NCBI RefSeq assembly: GCF_910592395.1
Contig: NC_088315.1
Coordinates: 2,914,501 to 2,978,500 of the forward strand
Reading direction: 5' to 3'
DNA from: Lineus longissimus
Taxonomy: Eukaryota > Nemertea > Pilidiophora > Heteronemertea > Lineidae
DNA: 64,000 bases
Under the pieces are notes generated by a model. The model made no database searches and was not told where the DNA came from. It saw only the letters and a program-made list of their open reading frames with translations. Position 1 is the first letter of the stretch. Each line of letters begins with the position of its first letter. The position numbers were made by a program, and so were the translations under genes. Below are positions 16,001 to 28,848 of the stretch, piece by piece.

Positions 16001-16076
16001 TTATCTCACATGGCAGGGTTGTATTGGTAGGAATTTTCCCGCATAACCTTGGTTAACTATGTTCTGTACAGGTATA

Positions 16077-16305
16077 AATTGTGACTCGCTCTACCAAAAC
16101 TAGGCGCTTGTCGCATCTGAACTCGACAGGTTGATACGGACTTGTTGTTCATTTCCCTATTGTAGACCTTTTGTGAAATCTATTACAAACTGATTTGGTC
16201 ACATTTCACAAAAGGTCTACAATAGGGAAATGAACAACAAGTCCGTATCAACCTGTCGAGTTCAGATGCGACAAGCGCCTAGTTTTGGTAGAGCAAGTCA
16301 CAATT
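16077..16305. repeat. Long near-perfect inverted repeat (102-bp arms)
   Basis: Left arm 16077-16178 and right arm 16204-16305 are reverse complements with a single mismatch (c/t near the outer end). A 25-nt loop (16179-16203) separates them. The ends read aattgtgact and its near complement. No convincing target-site duplication was found apart from the palindromic aatt at the boundary. The high arm identity indicates recent formation or arm-to-arm conversion. A transcript through it would fold into a long hairpin. Confidence 0.9.
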
Positions 16306-17729
16306 AAGTTATTTTTGCTTGTAAAGTATTTCATTTTCGCAATCGGTTAGTTCAACCTCGGGGGCACCAGGTTAGTTGGCTAGGTATTAAAATACAAGTT
16401 GTCGTAAAATACATGATTATGTAATTGCTTGTTATACGCCCTATGTGTAGATATGTCGGTGAGCGGCCTATTTTAAAGTTAAAAATACGCCGTTAATACT
16501 TCATGTAGACAAGTTCATCAGTTAAAACTAAAAGCATGGCTCAAAGTGATGTTGGGAATCTGAAAGATTAGCATCCTCTTATAATGTTAACATTTTACAA
16601 ATCTGCCCGTTAAAAATTGTCACGAGATTCGGAAGCGGAAGGAGAATGCCGTGTTTCCTTTTAAAAGCAGCTTATCTCCCACTTTCAAGTTAATATTAGA
16701 TATTCTGAAAGTCGCTGTGAGCCGATGTTGGGTGGAAAAATAGAAAAGGATCTAAATCTAATATCTCACCCTGTACAAGGACAAGCCATCAGTATGTTTA
16801 GGATGTACTTCGTCTACCCCGCATTAGTAAAATATGTCATTACATACAGACTAAAGTGTTCACTTTGTTCTTGTTATTAAACCTTTGTGCCTGCCATGAC
16901 TGCAAGGCCAAATTAGCATGTAGCATTTCTTGCCCAACAAATGTAACGATTTTGATTGTACCCAATTCCTTGTGTTCCTTAACAAGATTGAAGGATAAAG
17001 CCGTGACATGACAATGGATTTTACACAGAGTAACAAGCACTCCATTCGGTTTTCTGCCGTTCACCAAATGATAAGGAGAAGCACTCGGGATACACTCAGG
17101 GACATCGTAATGAGCCGCTCGGAAGGGTGGCCGCTTTGTGCTTCACATCATCAACAAAATCCCGATAATCCTCATCATCGGCAAACTCCTACGATCAACA
17201 TTTGAAAGCAAGTGGTGATAGGAATATCAAATTTCTGAAACATAAGGCCAAGAAAAATGCAAAAAAAACCAACAAATAATTCAATCTGCCAAGCTACAGT
17301 TTGACGATAACTAATCACCAACCCCAAGGAATCGACGCAATGTTCCTTTAAGAATACTATACCCGCGTTTGAGGGTCATTCCAACCTGGCACGACTGTTC
17401 TTACTGTACATTTCCATTAAAATGCGTACGTTACATACGGTATGGCATGCCAATCATGTGGAATGTACTTTGCAGGAATCAATTATTGTCTGTATTTAAT
17501 CGCCTGTTTTCTTTGGATTGCTTCGCTTTTCCATTTTCCGTTATCGATGCCAGCCCACTTGTTCGCCTGCAGAAATGAGGCCGAGTTCGTGTTTTTTTGC
17601 CATGATATGGAATTCTTCGTCTTTTTATGAGAAGTAGAAATGCATGTTTAAAGATACCGAATACCAGGGTATTTCAATAAAACTGCCGAAGCACCGTGCG
17701 TTATCTACGATGGCTGGATCACCCGAAAT

Positions 17730-17796
17730 AATATCTCGATCGCCCGAGTTATTTATCTCGAGCGATCGAGATATTAAGTCCATCGATCGAGATATT
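17730..17796. repeat. AT/CG-rich fold-back with gatcgagata units
   Basis: aatatctcgatcgcccgag (17730-17748) and ctcgagcgatcgagatatt (17757-17775) are inverted with one mismatch around an 8-nt loop. A third related unit, catcgatcgagatatt, follows at 17781-17796. Confidence 0.7.
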
Positions 17797-20700
17797 TCCT
17801 GAAAATTTTTTTTTCATGTTGAAAAATAATCTCGAGTTTTTGCCTTGAGCCTTCGATGTTTTCACCTGTAACTTTCTTGAAAAACTACTCAGATAAAATT
17901 GTCATTTAGGGTCAAGGCTTTAGTTTAAGCATCATGACCTACGTTCCCTGATATAGCTTCCGGGGCAAATTGGCCTCATTTGAATACTGCACGGATGTGC
18001 AACACGAATAGTTGCTTTCAAAATACCGCTAGCATGCTAGGCAAACACTCCGCACGATTCTTATTCATGGCGAAAGCACTTCGCAAACGAGAGACGTCTT
18101 TGTCACCGGTCACTGTGATAAAATAAATGAGTGATAAAAATCTCTGAATCTCGGGTCGCTTCAGGTTGTCACATCAGTTCCCGACACCTTAGCTTGGTAG
18201 ATACGCGTCGGTACTGGATGCTATATCAAACATAACAACTGTTTAATCACACCCCATAGTGTGTTGACAAAACCTTTCCTGCAATGCTTCATGTGGATCA
18301 AAAGCACCATTGCGATGTGTAGCGGAGTAGGCTATATCAAGTAACAGGAAAACCAATTTAGCTAAGTATTGTTAAGGATGATTTACCACATCACCTCTGG
18401 TCAGACGTATATATTTTATCTTAAAATAGATAATCAAAGATATTGGTGCTGGTGAATGTATAAAGCCGACTCTGCAGCGTAAGTCATTTTGATACATAAT
18501 AATAATACAAGGCGATGGAACTGTGAGGCTATACTACTGTATCTGTAAACCTTACAGTACACTCTCTGCAGTTTCCAATGATTTTTTTAATGATCCTGCT
18601 CGTTCTTTATATGCAAAAAACCAGCATATCGCACTAACACTAAGAGGTTGTCCCTTAAATATTCTTGCTTACCCACGTCTTTTCTACCGCAAGAGAGGAA
18701 ACAGTGACCATAACAGTTATGAAGTGGCCGGGAAATTCGTCGATTAGAAGAGTGCCGTTGTCTTACCATAGGAAGTGGCTTTTAACTATAAAGCTGACAA
18801 CTTGAAATAGTGTTTTCGTACAAGATGAGAGTACTTGAAAGTTCTTTGAACAGTGTGGTTAAGAAGTTGTTCGTTCTTGGCTAAAGATGTTAAAGTTGTT
18901 TGACCTTCAGACCAAATAACAATAATTTATGTTTCTCAGCAGCGTCCTCATCTAGATTTTGAATTTCGTGAGGAAGTGTTTTACTTTTTGAAACGTCTGA
19001 AATAATGCTGATCAGCAACAATATTTGTGGCCTTGCCAAGCGAGACTCTGAGTGATATTCCTGCAACGACGATCGATTTTTTGTTCATTGAGGCGTCCTA
19101 TGTATTTAAGTGATTGTTGTTACCGGGTCTCTCTTCATAATCAAAACATCTACTCCTCCTCCGTAATTACAATCGACGAAAAACAATAAGAGTAGCCGGG
19201 GGCTGTTATTGATTATCAATCAAGTATACTCAAATGTCAGAAGAGAAAGAGGAACTGTAACATCATTTCCAAGACCAAATTGTGTGAGAGATGACACCAC
19301 CAGTTATGCATGAGGTTGGAGGGAGCTAGCTATCAATTAGGGAAGCATCCTTTAAAGCGGTGGATATCTCTATTGGACTTTTTTGAAAAAGGACTCCTAA
19401 ATGTAATGTTAAAAAGAAATAACTGGAGGGACCTAGTCCTTAGGGTATGTTCGCGGTATAAAATATCAGTTGTTAGAACGTAACGAGAACTGGGTCGTTG
19501 ATTCCTGTCACAGGGGCAATCTCAGCTGGATCGATTGCTTTTATATTCCCGAAATACTGCTTTCACATGGTAGAAGCTCCTAGTAAAGGTACAAGCCGTC
19601 TTTAAGCGAATGTTTAGTCGAGTACCCAATTCTTTGGTAAAAAAACTCATTATTTTCAGAGAAATCGCAATGGTGCGACAACGGATATTATGCACAAATA
19701 GGGCTGGGGTTTGGAGGATACACGAACAGATGCATTATCGGATGGACCAAGTTCTATTGTTGGAAATACAATATATCATCACCCTACCGACCTCCAGACT
19801 CCATTTGAGCTTTCCCAACAGGCAGAGACTTATTCCCCCTCCGATCGTATTAATTAAAAATATAATTTTGGTTTATTTAATACATCTCTTTAGAGAGTCT
19901 GCTGACTTTGTGAGTTGATGATTTATCAATCCCCAGGTGAACTGATCTTGCGAATCTTCACAGCTAAACATTGTGCATGTGTGTGTCGAAAGATGCTCCA
20001 AACATTATTAATTCTATAGCTTTTTTCTTCACAGATACTAATGTCAATGTGGCTCTTGGGTAATAGGTGAAAGAGTCAATACGTTTTTAACACAATGAAG
20101 CGAACAGAAAAATTTGAAATTCAGTTTGTACATTTATTCGAAATTAGAACAAGTCCCTTGGTTTTCTTAGTACTTACATGTGCATATTTGATATGATTAG
20201 GTTAGTCTCTATGAATGATATTGTTCTGTATTTATTAATAAGATGGAAAACGAGTGGGCGCCTTTGACAGGTTTGATTTATGCTGAACATTGCATGTGTG
20301 CATAGCGTAGGTAGGATGCGCGCACACTAAAGTTTAAAGGTTCTCGTCAGTTCCAATTAATCATATGAAAACTATAAGGTGCTTACTGTTACTACCATTG
20401 TACGAGCACACGGTACGTGCGAGTAAAATGTAATTGGATTTCCTTGAAATGCTCCGTGCAGGATCATGTAACCTTAGATTGCATGCTATCGGGATATTGA
20501 CATGTAATAATCGGCCTCTTTTTGTTATGATGTAAAAACACATAAGCCAGCCCATAGAGCTGCAGTTCTAAACCTCATAAAACTGGGAATCATCCGATTC
20601 GAAATTTGGAAACTTTTAGCCACGTTATTAACAAGCGATGATATGAAATATCATTTGAAGCGTACTTTTGTCATCAAAGAGTTTTTGATAGACTTCTAGC

Positions 20701-23700
20701 CAGGAGGCAAGTCGGGTGACCATTATTGTAATGGCTTCATGCGAGATACGAAATGGCCACTGTACTTATCAAGGCTGATAGGTATCAACAGCGCGTAGCA
20801 GGAATCCAGGGATGTATCCCGTACCATATTGTTTTCAGGAACGATCTATTGCCTGCCAGAGGCATATTGGTGTTCTCAGTAAGTGGTTCGTACATAGTAT
20901 ACCAGGTGATACCAAAATTATGAGCTAATTTTGATCATGAATATCTCCTGAACAATATCTTATATGTAAGATGGTTTTGTTAATTTATTAGTGATGTTAA
21001 AATGTAGGAGTTCAAAAACCGAAAGTAGGTGATCTGTATGTACATGTGTAGCACCAAGTACAAACGCGAAGTGATTTATTGAAATATCTTAGAGAAGATT
21101 GGTGCGGACCTTTTCCATGTTGACACCGATGCAATTATCTCTCACTGTCGTCGAGTGTGATTTCTGTACTCAGAAAGAAGGAACGGGGTATTACATTTTC
21201 GCGGCGATTTTACACTGAGATCGCTTCGGGTAGTACGCCTAGAGCCAGTAGTCCTGGAGGGAGGGGGCGAGGAATTCACCAAAAGGATGACATCAAACAT
21301 CTTTCTCACTGTGGTCCTCCTCCATGAGACAGTATCATCTAATCATTTTTCGCAGTCTATAACCCCGATCACGAATCTATCTTAGTAAGAAACCTCGTGC
21401 TTCAAGAACACAAGCAGCCAGGAAACCCGTTGTGTACTTCCACCTTCCGCGCCATTGTTGAGCACCATCAACAAACAAAGTGGTTTCCAGTTCTTCATTT
21501 GCCTCATCACGCAGCTCGCCTTGTCTATAATAGCAACCAATCATTCCCCTATTGAACTAGCAGAGAATAAAGCGTCAGGCTGTTAGAACGTCTCCAATGT
21601 GCCCCCTTACGTGTAAGGGTATGATTTGCCTCTTCCGACCCACGCCTCGCCTTTTGTCACATCCATCCGGAAACTAATGGATGTAGTACATGTTTATTAG
21701 GAAAGTTATGAGCCATCTAACATAAGAGAACAGAGCAAGGTAATATTACGCCAAATGATAATGAGCACATCGTCTCTGTTGAATAGGTTGGGCACGTTTT
21801 CGAGTCTCATTAAAAAGTGCAAAAGAAGCACATTGACGAATATAGACACGATCGATCACCGCTCGTCCAGCTTTTTTATAATACAAATCTGACTTTTTGG
21901 ACGACAGTGATTGGTCGTGTCGCAGAGAATGATTGCCTGCTCTCCCGATTGGAGATTGATTCGCACCATGTCAGGTAGCATTGCAACTCATTCGCCCAGT
22001 CTCGCAATAGGTTATCACGGAGGCGAGTTTCAAAAAGTTGAAACCGTCCGACACTTTTGCTTTGCCTTTCTGTGAACAGCACGTGAGATAGCATTTCTTT
22101 CGAAACCTAACGGGACTTAAATTATCCTATCATTGCTAGCATGATAGCACTCACTGTACAATTCTTTACCAACAGACAAGAACTTGTTTTGACATCGGTA
22201 AACGAAACAAAAGTCAGGCAACTAGATATGTTGACTGGTTTCCAGTTTCTTTCTTCAGACGGTGAACAGATACACTACACCGAGAACAATACGACACCTT
22301 TGGTTTGACCTTTTCTTGGTCTGCATTCCGCCAAGGCAATAGCAGCGATGCCCGACATAAAAGTGAAATCTACCCTTGTCTTCCTGTTGGTGGAGCTCTC
22401 GAGGGAATTTCATTCGGATTCTGAGCCTGGTACCCTATAACCACTGATTCCATACTTCGAAAAACTCAAATATTATTCATCATTTCTTCATATCTCCTTT
22501 TAAAGTTGTCTATAATACACTGATGGAACAGTGTGCTTGCCTGCTTGGTGGACGCATTTCAATTACGCGAGGGAGGGACTCTTCATTGGTGAACAGTTAT
22601 TTGTTTTTCGTTGAGAGAATGAGATTTTGTTTGTGGTCGATAGGAAGAAGATGGGAATATCGACCAATGCCCAGGGCTGTTTCTCCGGTGCCCTCGAGTA
22701 CATTGTAGTCTTTTCTCTGTCTAATATCGAAAACCAGGTGTGTGAGAGAGAAACTCGGTCAAATGCTCTTACCATGTTGGAACTATTGGACAAGAAATTG
22801 AATCTTGCATAGACCGAGAGAAAAGCCCACATAGCAAAGTGGATTTCCGTCTACAGGTATTCAATGGTGAGCACTGACGTTGTAAGTGTAGCCCAAATGA
22901 AGTCATTTCCTGTATGGTAAGGAACTCATAGTAAATTATGTAATGCATTATTGTATTGTGCACTGAAAAGCTACGTATGTAGATGAGCCATTCTGAACAT
23001 GACGATTTCTCCTCTTTGATTACACGTATAGCAAGTTCCATCAGTTTGCGTGCATGATTACTGCACTACGGCATTGCGTATCACTACATTCTATTTCCAT
23101 GAACCACCAGTGATTACGAACGGTGTTCCCCTTGAAATGAACTAATGCAGCAATCTAAGAAACAATTAGAAAAAGTCCGAATCGAGAAAGGTTTTAGCTG
23201 TAGTGTAACAAGAAAATTATCAGATGGATGACAATGTCATGATGGGGATGTTCCTCCCGTTTCTTCTCGGAACTGCGATTATCGGAGTTTAGTGTGCCAG
23301 TTTATGGCATCGAACATTGATAAATCGGCGAAAGCTTGAGGCGATGCTCCAGATGTCCCTGGTTGAGATTGTCTCATTCATGTTTGATGACAAAGCGGCA
23401 ATGCCACCCGTAGAATGGGCAGATAACACCAGCAAATCGCGCATACTTAATCCCAGGCATTGCTTTTTTACTCTGTAAATGGGTAAGTATGTCGTTTTTC
23501 CAACATTGTACGTTTATAACGTGTACGCTTGCTTGTTGTAAGGCCGTAGTTCGAAAAAGTAAAATGAACCCCGCACTGCAACAGCATCTGACTCTAGCAT
23601 TCAGGCTCTTTCCAGAGTTGGAATATGGCTGGTTTCTTGAAACCAAAAGCCTTTTCCATGTTCCTTTGCGTTAGAACTTTTGTGTGGATAGCTTTAATTG

Positions 23701-23721
23701 TTTTATAAAAATTCGAAAACA

Positions 23722-23741
23722 GTTTCACGGGCCCGTGAAAC
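23722..23741. repeat. 20-bp perfect palindrome
   Basis: gtttcacggg is followed immediately by its reverse complement cccgtgaaac with no spacer, in an AT-rich context. Might be a dimeric binding site or a joined pair of terminal repeats; nothing nearby decides. Confidence 0.6.
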
Positions 23742-24435
23742 AACTCAGAAAACGTTTCAAAGAGTGTTTATGCACTGCTTTTGATTTAAAAATCCCAATC
23801 CGTTCTGCCATAATTAATGATAAATAGCAGCTCGTCTCTAAATTGATCTAAAGGCCGAGGTATAAAGTGTCTTTGACTGAAGGCGTACAAAACCAAACTT
23901 ATCAACAAAAATGGCAATGCCTCGAGTACTTTTATATCTACAGATTGATACGGTTTCTCCGCATTATAAGGATTCTAACTCCGTCATTGCGTCTGCTACG
24001 AATTACAGGCATGAGGATATTTTGACTTATTGTCTTTTGATGACAACCTTTTTAATGGGTTTCCCAAAGATCTTAGATCCTAAATTGAATATCATGATGG
24101 TTCCAAACGATGATACCTTGTTCAACGTGCCGGCACAGCCAAGAAACAAGAAGTGTATCCATCCGAATCTTAGCAGGTTACATTTCCTATGACACTGATT
24201 GATCGTTCTTGCAGAATTTTCTATCGATGATACGCCCGCTCAGGCACCACCCATCTGCCTCTCGAAACGCTATGAACCTAATCCTACTGGTGTCAAGAGC
24301 GCGAGGTCACTCTCGCCTTGCCACCGTCTTCCCAATCACTTTAAAAAGCTTCCGTGAAACTTCTTGTGATACTGGTGGTTAATCTCTATTTAATACGCCC
24401 GCCCTTGTGTGACTCGGAGAGCGCTGTTAGTACCG

Positions 24436-24450
24436 CCCCCCCCCCCCCCC
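24436..24450 (+). repeat. Poly(C) tract
   Basis: A run of about 15 C (the same as poly(G) on the other strand), liable to length variation and sequencing error. Confidence 0.9.
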
Positions 24451-26420
24451 TCCAGCGTCACCCCTGCCCCTTGGACTAATGGCTTAGAAGAATCGATGGC
24501 CTACTCCGTGTGATCCTGCAGAAACTGTCGCACCTGCCTTTTTTCAATATTTGTGATAGATTTGCCACAATGGTAGGATATTTGCAGGTGTCTTGCACGC
24601 AGGTAATTAGTTTTCTGCTACTTGATGACTATCCCTCCGTTCTGAATTATGTCTTGATTGTAAAGGATGCCATCAATCCGAGGGCGGGCAAAGTTCCGTG
24701 CAATTATTTGTAGCCGCGCTTTGGGGGTTGGCATTGCACATTTTATTCTTTCTTCTTCTTCTCATTTATCAATATTTCATATTCATTCTCATTGCAGGTG
24801 AGTGCGCTGATTAGAAGATCGTTGGAAAGAAGGTAGAGTGTGAAATTATAGATTTTATGACAAATAAAATACTTGAAGTGATTTTGGAAGTTACATATAG
24901 ATGTTTCTGTAAGTCAAATTTCATGTCAATCGACAAAATGCCGTTAAATCCTGCTGGTTGGTTTCATACAAATTCAAACAGCAATATCAATAAACATTTT
25001 CCAACTTGTACAATATCAAATATTATATGCAGATCAGACAACGCACGTTACATGACAACCCTTCTGCACGAGATTAGAGTGGCCGCGCCTGAAAAGACAA
25101 AATTAGTATTCCAAGCAAATGTGAAGTCTGATGGTCTTTCGTTAATGTTTCATCGATGCGCTATCGTCTGTCGATTAATGCTTACTGGGAACTTGTCCGT
25201 GGAGAACCAATCTGGTTTGGGTCATTGTGGACAGATGACTTCGGCACCACTGTTGGTTTCGGGGCAGTGACTTAGTCTGGTCAGTCCTGACCACTCAAAG
25301 GTTTCGACATCGCGCTATCCATGGGCAGGTATTCACTTAAGCAGTACCAGTACTGCACGTTATTAACTGTCTGGGTTGGATGCTGGACCGGTAAAGCTCG
25401 GGAACTTTTATAAAGCTATCATTCGATATTTTATTATGATTAAATATTTTAATCAGAGGTCAAGGTCGAGATATTTCTAAATTTATCATCCTGTAAACGC
25501 ATATCACAATGAAACTCGTTGTATTCCAAGGTGCTGGCTGACAACGTAGCCTAATTTAGTGCTCAGTGCTTTTAACGTGTTTGAAGTTAATTGTCTCATT
25601 AGCAAAGCCATTTACCAAATCGAATCAATCGAGTTGGAGAGACTGAAAAATTCAACTCCTTTCATGATAATACCACGCTATAAAATTCCATCGCAAAATT
25701 CTAGTGGTTATATAGTGAATGCGTTATGGGCGTAAAAATAATCATCAAAGGTTGTCTGACAAACGGGAGTTTTTTAACGATATCTCCATTAACAATGTAT
25801 GTCTTCAAAGAAATCCCTTTGGGTTACTCTTTTGTTGATATCGTTATTAATTCCCCTACAGCACCATGGCGTGATCAGCGATTTTTGAACAGTACATTTC
25901 AGGGGGCACTTGCGGCTTCTGTGTTCATAAAAAGGTTCTCTATTAAACTTAGAAACAAACGCTGTCAAACGCCTAAGTAACCTGGCTGAACAGTTAGTAT
26001 CGTTTATTCCATTTTATTGTATTCAAACTGTTTGGGGCAAAGCAATTAGTTGGCAACATTTTGAGGCTTTTATCTCTAGGAGCATATATATATTGAAAAC
26101 ATACAGACTGTTGTTTGCTGCGAGGGTGTCACTGGCGAAGCTTATTGCATTATTCAAAGTGTTCCTTCCCCACCATGCACTTAATATTCAACAAATGCAT
26201 TTATTTTCCTGGGCGGCGAAAATGGTACCTCCCTCTTCCTCCCTTCCTTTATCAAAGGGCCTAGGTTAGCCCAAAATGTCACCCGCAGCCATGAGAATCA
26301 TACAGTCAAGATCATCATAACAAAGTTAGTGTTGCACGAGATTATCAACTTGAATTAGGAGATATGAGAGGTCAAAAGTGCCAAATCCGTTCTTGTAACA
26401 CCGAGTAGTGCTTTTGTCGG

Positions 26421-26429
26421 GTTTTGTAG
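26421..26429 (+). repeat. Left target-site duplication of the fold-back element
   Basis: gttttgtag, repeated exactly at 26696-26704 on the other side of the element. Confidence 0.7.
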
Positions 26430-26695
26430 GGGTGTATACAAAACCAAGACCTAAGACATAAGACCTAAGACCTAAGATCCCCCGAAGTACAAAACTAAGA
26501 CCCAGGTACAAAACTAAGATCCCCGAGGTACAAAACTAAGACCCGGGGAGGCCAATTCCAAACTAAAATTTTGAAGAAAAATATCAGAGTCTTCGTTTTG
26601 TACCTCGGGGATCTTAGTTTTGTACCTGGGTCTTAGTTTTGTACTTCGGGGGATCTTAGGTCTTAGGTCTTATGTCTTAGGTCTTGTATACACCC
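26430..26695. mobile_element. Fold-back / MITE-type DNA transposon with 9-10 bp target duplication
   Basis: The 107-112 bp arms (26430-26542 and 26589-26695) are near-perfect reverse complements. Both ends read GGGTGTATACAA inward. The left arm has a 6-nt insertion (near 26441) and one point difference near the loop. Arms contain short tandem units: gacctaa several times, and three copies of about 22 bp around gtacaaaactaaga. The direct repeat gttttgtag (26421-26429 and 26696-26704; the next base is g on both sides) flanks the element. A 9-10 bp duplication with long terminal inverted repeats is typical of Mutator-like elements. No coding capacity. Confidence 0.8.
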
Positions 26696-26704
26696 GTTTT
26701 GTAG
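26696..26704 (+). repeat. Right target-site duplication of the fold-back element
   Basis: gttttgtag, matching 26421-26429. Confidence 0.7.
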
Positions 26705-27857
26705 GTGTTCATAGTATTGTAAAAGTTTTCTGGTAGTCAGCGCCCCAAGCATCACAATCCCAACTTTGTCTGATTCAGATTAATAACATCCCCAACGTCA
26801 CACATTGCGTGTTGTTGTTTGAAAAAGGCTTAAACAAGTTCTAAAGAGTTAATAACTGCGTATGTGATTTGCACAAGTGTGTATTTCGGTGTTTTGTAGT
26901 GCCTATAATGTACATCCCTCCCCCGTTTCTTTGGACCACCCTGTCAAAACGACTTTCCCAGAGGAATTTGATGACAGAATAACTCGACACAAAGTTCTTT
27001 TATAAGTTTTATTTCGTAATCAAAATACAACAAAACTGAAACATATGAAATAAATGAATAACAACAAATCTTTCACATTAGACATTTATTACAATCACTA
27101 TCGAATTTGGCACCTTCACATTATACTCAAAATTGGTAACTTCAACTGATTACCGATCTCACCAAGATTCAAGTTGCCTCCAGACCCGTGTACGCCAATA
27201 CACATGACTACCGGTATCATAAAGCTAACCTGTATCAAGTACATGGAGATCAAATGGCAAATCAAACACAGCACATACACACAACCCTCAACATACATTA
27301 CTCTCAACTCAAAAGGAAAATCAAACACAACACACACACATGACATACATACGGTCCATACACACAGCCACCGACATACTCACAGCAGCGCTCCAAAATC
27401 CAATCTGCCACTTGTGTTTGTCACGCCAGACACTACAGCGGCTCGCCACCCAATTACCTCACAATACCAACAAAGAAAGACTGCCAAACAAAGGATTAGA
27501 CCATTCTGTGTATTCACACCTTGCGTGATCAGTCATGGTTTGGCGAATTTTGTATTGTGTTTTGCCGGGGTATTTTGGTCATATTGTTTTTATGCAAGCA
27601 TGGTCCTGAGATGACTGTGATATACTTGTATACCCGGTAGCATTTTCGATAGCGTTGAATATTGGTGATAATGTTGCTAGACATGATTTTCCTCGAAAAT
27701 CTTAGTGATATATTGAACAAGTTGAATTGTTCTGCTACCTCGTGATATTGAAGATGTTGAAGTGCTTTTTGGTATGGTTTATAATGTTAAGGGACTGCAT
27801 GTGTGCCAGAGGTGATACTGCGCCAAGCTGGGGTCGCTGCTGGCTAGTCTATACATC

Positions 27858-28115
27858 ACATGTCGGAATATGCTTAGTGTATGTGTACCAGTACCTCCAA
27901 TGGTATACGTGATGATAATCTGTATAACGACAACACTTTATTTCATGTAACAATGCCTTTAACAATACTACTAGTATACCTCCAATGGTATACGGGAAGT
28001 CACGAACATACATGTCGGACGCCTTCTTTTTATTAACAGTATTATCAGCACCTCTGCTGGCATACGTGAAGATAACATGTATAACAACAACACGTTACTT
28101 TCAGTAACAATACCG
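27858..28115 (+). repeat. Degenerate ~155-bp tandem duplication
   Basis: Landmarks recur in the same order: acatgtcgga (27858 and 28011), cctccaatgg/cctctgctgg (27894 and 28051), then tatacgtgatgataa/catacgtgaagataa and gtataacnacaacac. An extra partial unit (cctccaatggtatacggga, from 27979) lies between. The 10-mer cctctgctgg at 28051 is also found inverted just after, near 28121. Confidence 0.6.
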
Positions 28116-28813
28116 TCTGTACCAGCAGAGGTTCATCCGGTGGAAGGCATTTGCAGTTACATTCTTTTAACTGGATCAAAGGATCTAAGAAATATGCCTT
28201 TTAGATAGAACTAGGTATTTATGTGATTGTGATAAACAGGTAATGCTCACATCCGTTGTTTGCAGACGCTTTGATGTTTCGCTGTCTCTGTTTGATGCCA
28301 CGTATTTCGTGAGGCCATTAAACTTCATTAGCTTAGAACTGCCTGTCTGATAAAAGAGGTAAATACCCAGGAGGGTACGTATTAGATTAAATGTATGATT
28401 GTAGAGTGGCGTTTCAATTGAATTACGTTAGGAGAAGGCTTCGCTGATTAGGTATAAAGGTATACGCAGTGCCGGAGTGGGATGCTGAGATCTCCTTCAT
28501 CATTTTATCACGAGGAAGTCACACTGGAGGCTGACGCTACTAACAGTTTCATTGCTATGGGTTTAGAAAGATTAATTGAGTGTTGTATATTGTTTTTAAT
28601 CCTGGTGCAATAAATGAGTCTTCTGATCTGCATGGTTGACATATGGCCAGTACATTCCTAACTTACGTGTATCAGAAACATTGCTTTTATTGTCGTTGTA
28701 AATTTTAACCGTTTATAATCTGTTACTGCAGTGCTCAATAAATAACTTGAACTGGTAAGTGACGTTGTTTAATAGAGGAGGGTCAAGGGCTAGCCAAGTT
28801 AGACTATCCTATT

Positions 28814-28848
28814 ATCCAACCAGAGTCTTTGAAAGACTCTGATCCAAC
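28814..28848. repeat. Micro-palindrome with perfect 7-bp flanking direct repeats
   Basis: The same 10-bp arms as at 46060 (CAGAGTCTTT and its complement) lie here, separated by a single base (28821-28841). The direct repeat atccaac abuts both sides (28814-28820 and 28842-28848). This looks like a minimal insertion consisting only of terminal inverted repeats. Confidence 0.65.

Larger units (their letters stand above)
1..16076. other. No gene recognised
   Basis: Apart from the two tRNA-like relics at 2.6 and 4.0 kb and a short gat-rich run near 5070, I see only short open frames without known motifs. The longest, 112 codons at 2350-2688, overlaps the SINE-like segment. A caagatggcgg motif (YY1-like) at 10621 is isolated. 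Small spliced exons cannot be ruled out. Confidence 0.5.
16306..26420. other. No gene recognised
   Basis: Besides the small repeats listed, the longest frames (137 codons at 24857-25270; 93 codons at 23911-24192) show no signal peptide, domain or repeat that I recognise and have random-looking composition. Confidence 0.5.

Noticed and set aside
24857-25270. 137-codon open frame
   Set aside because: Starts well placed but has no domain, signal peptide or splice context that I can recognise; length is within chance for 64 kb of AT-rich DNA.
27174-27614. 146-codon frame with Thr-His-rich runs
   Set aside because: Low-complexity aca/cac-rich DNA, no motif, and other frames are equally open.
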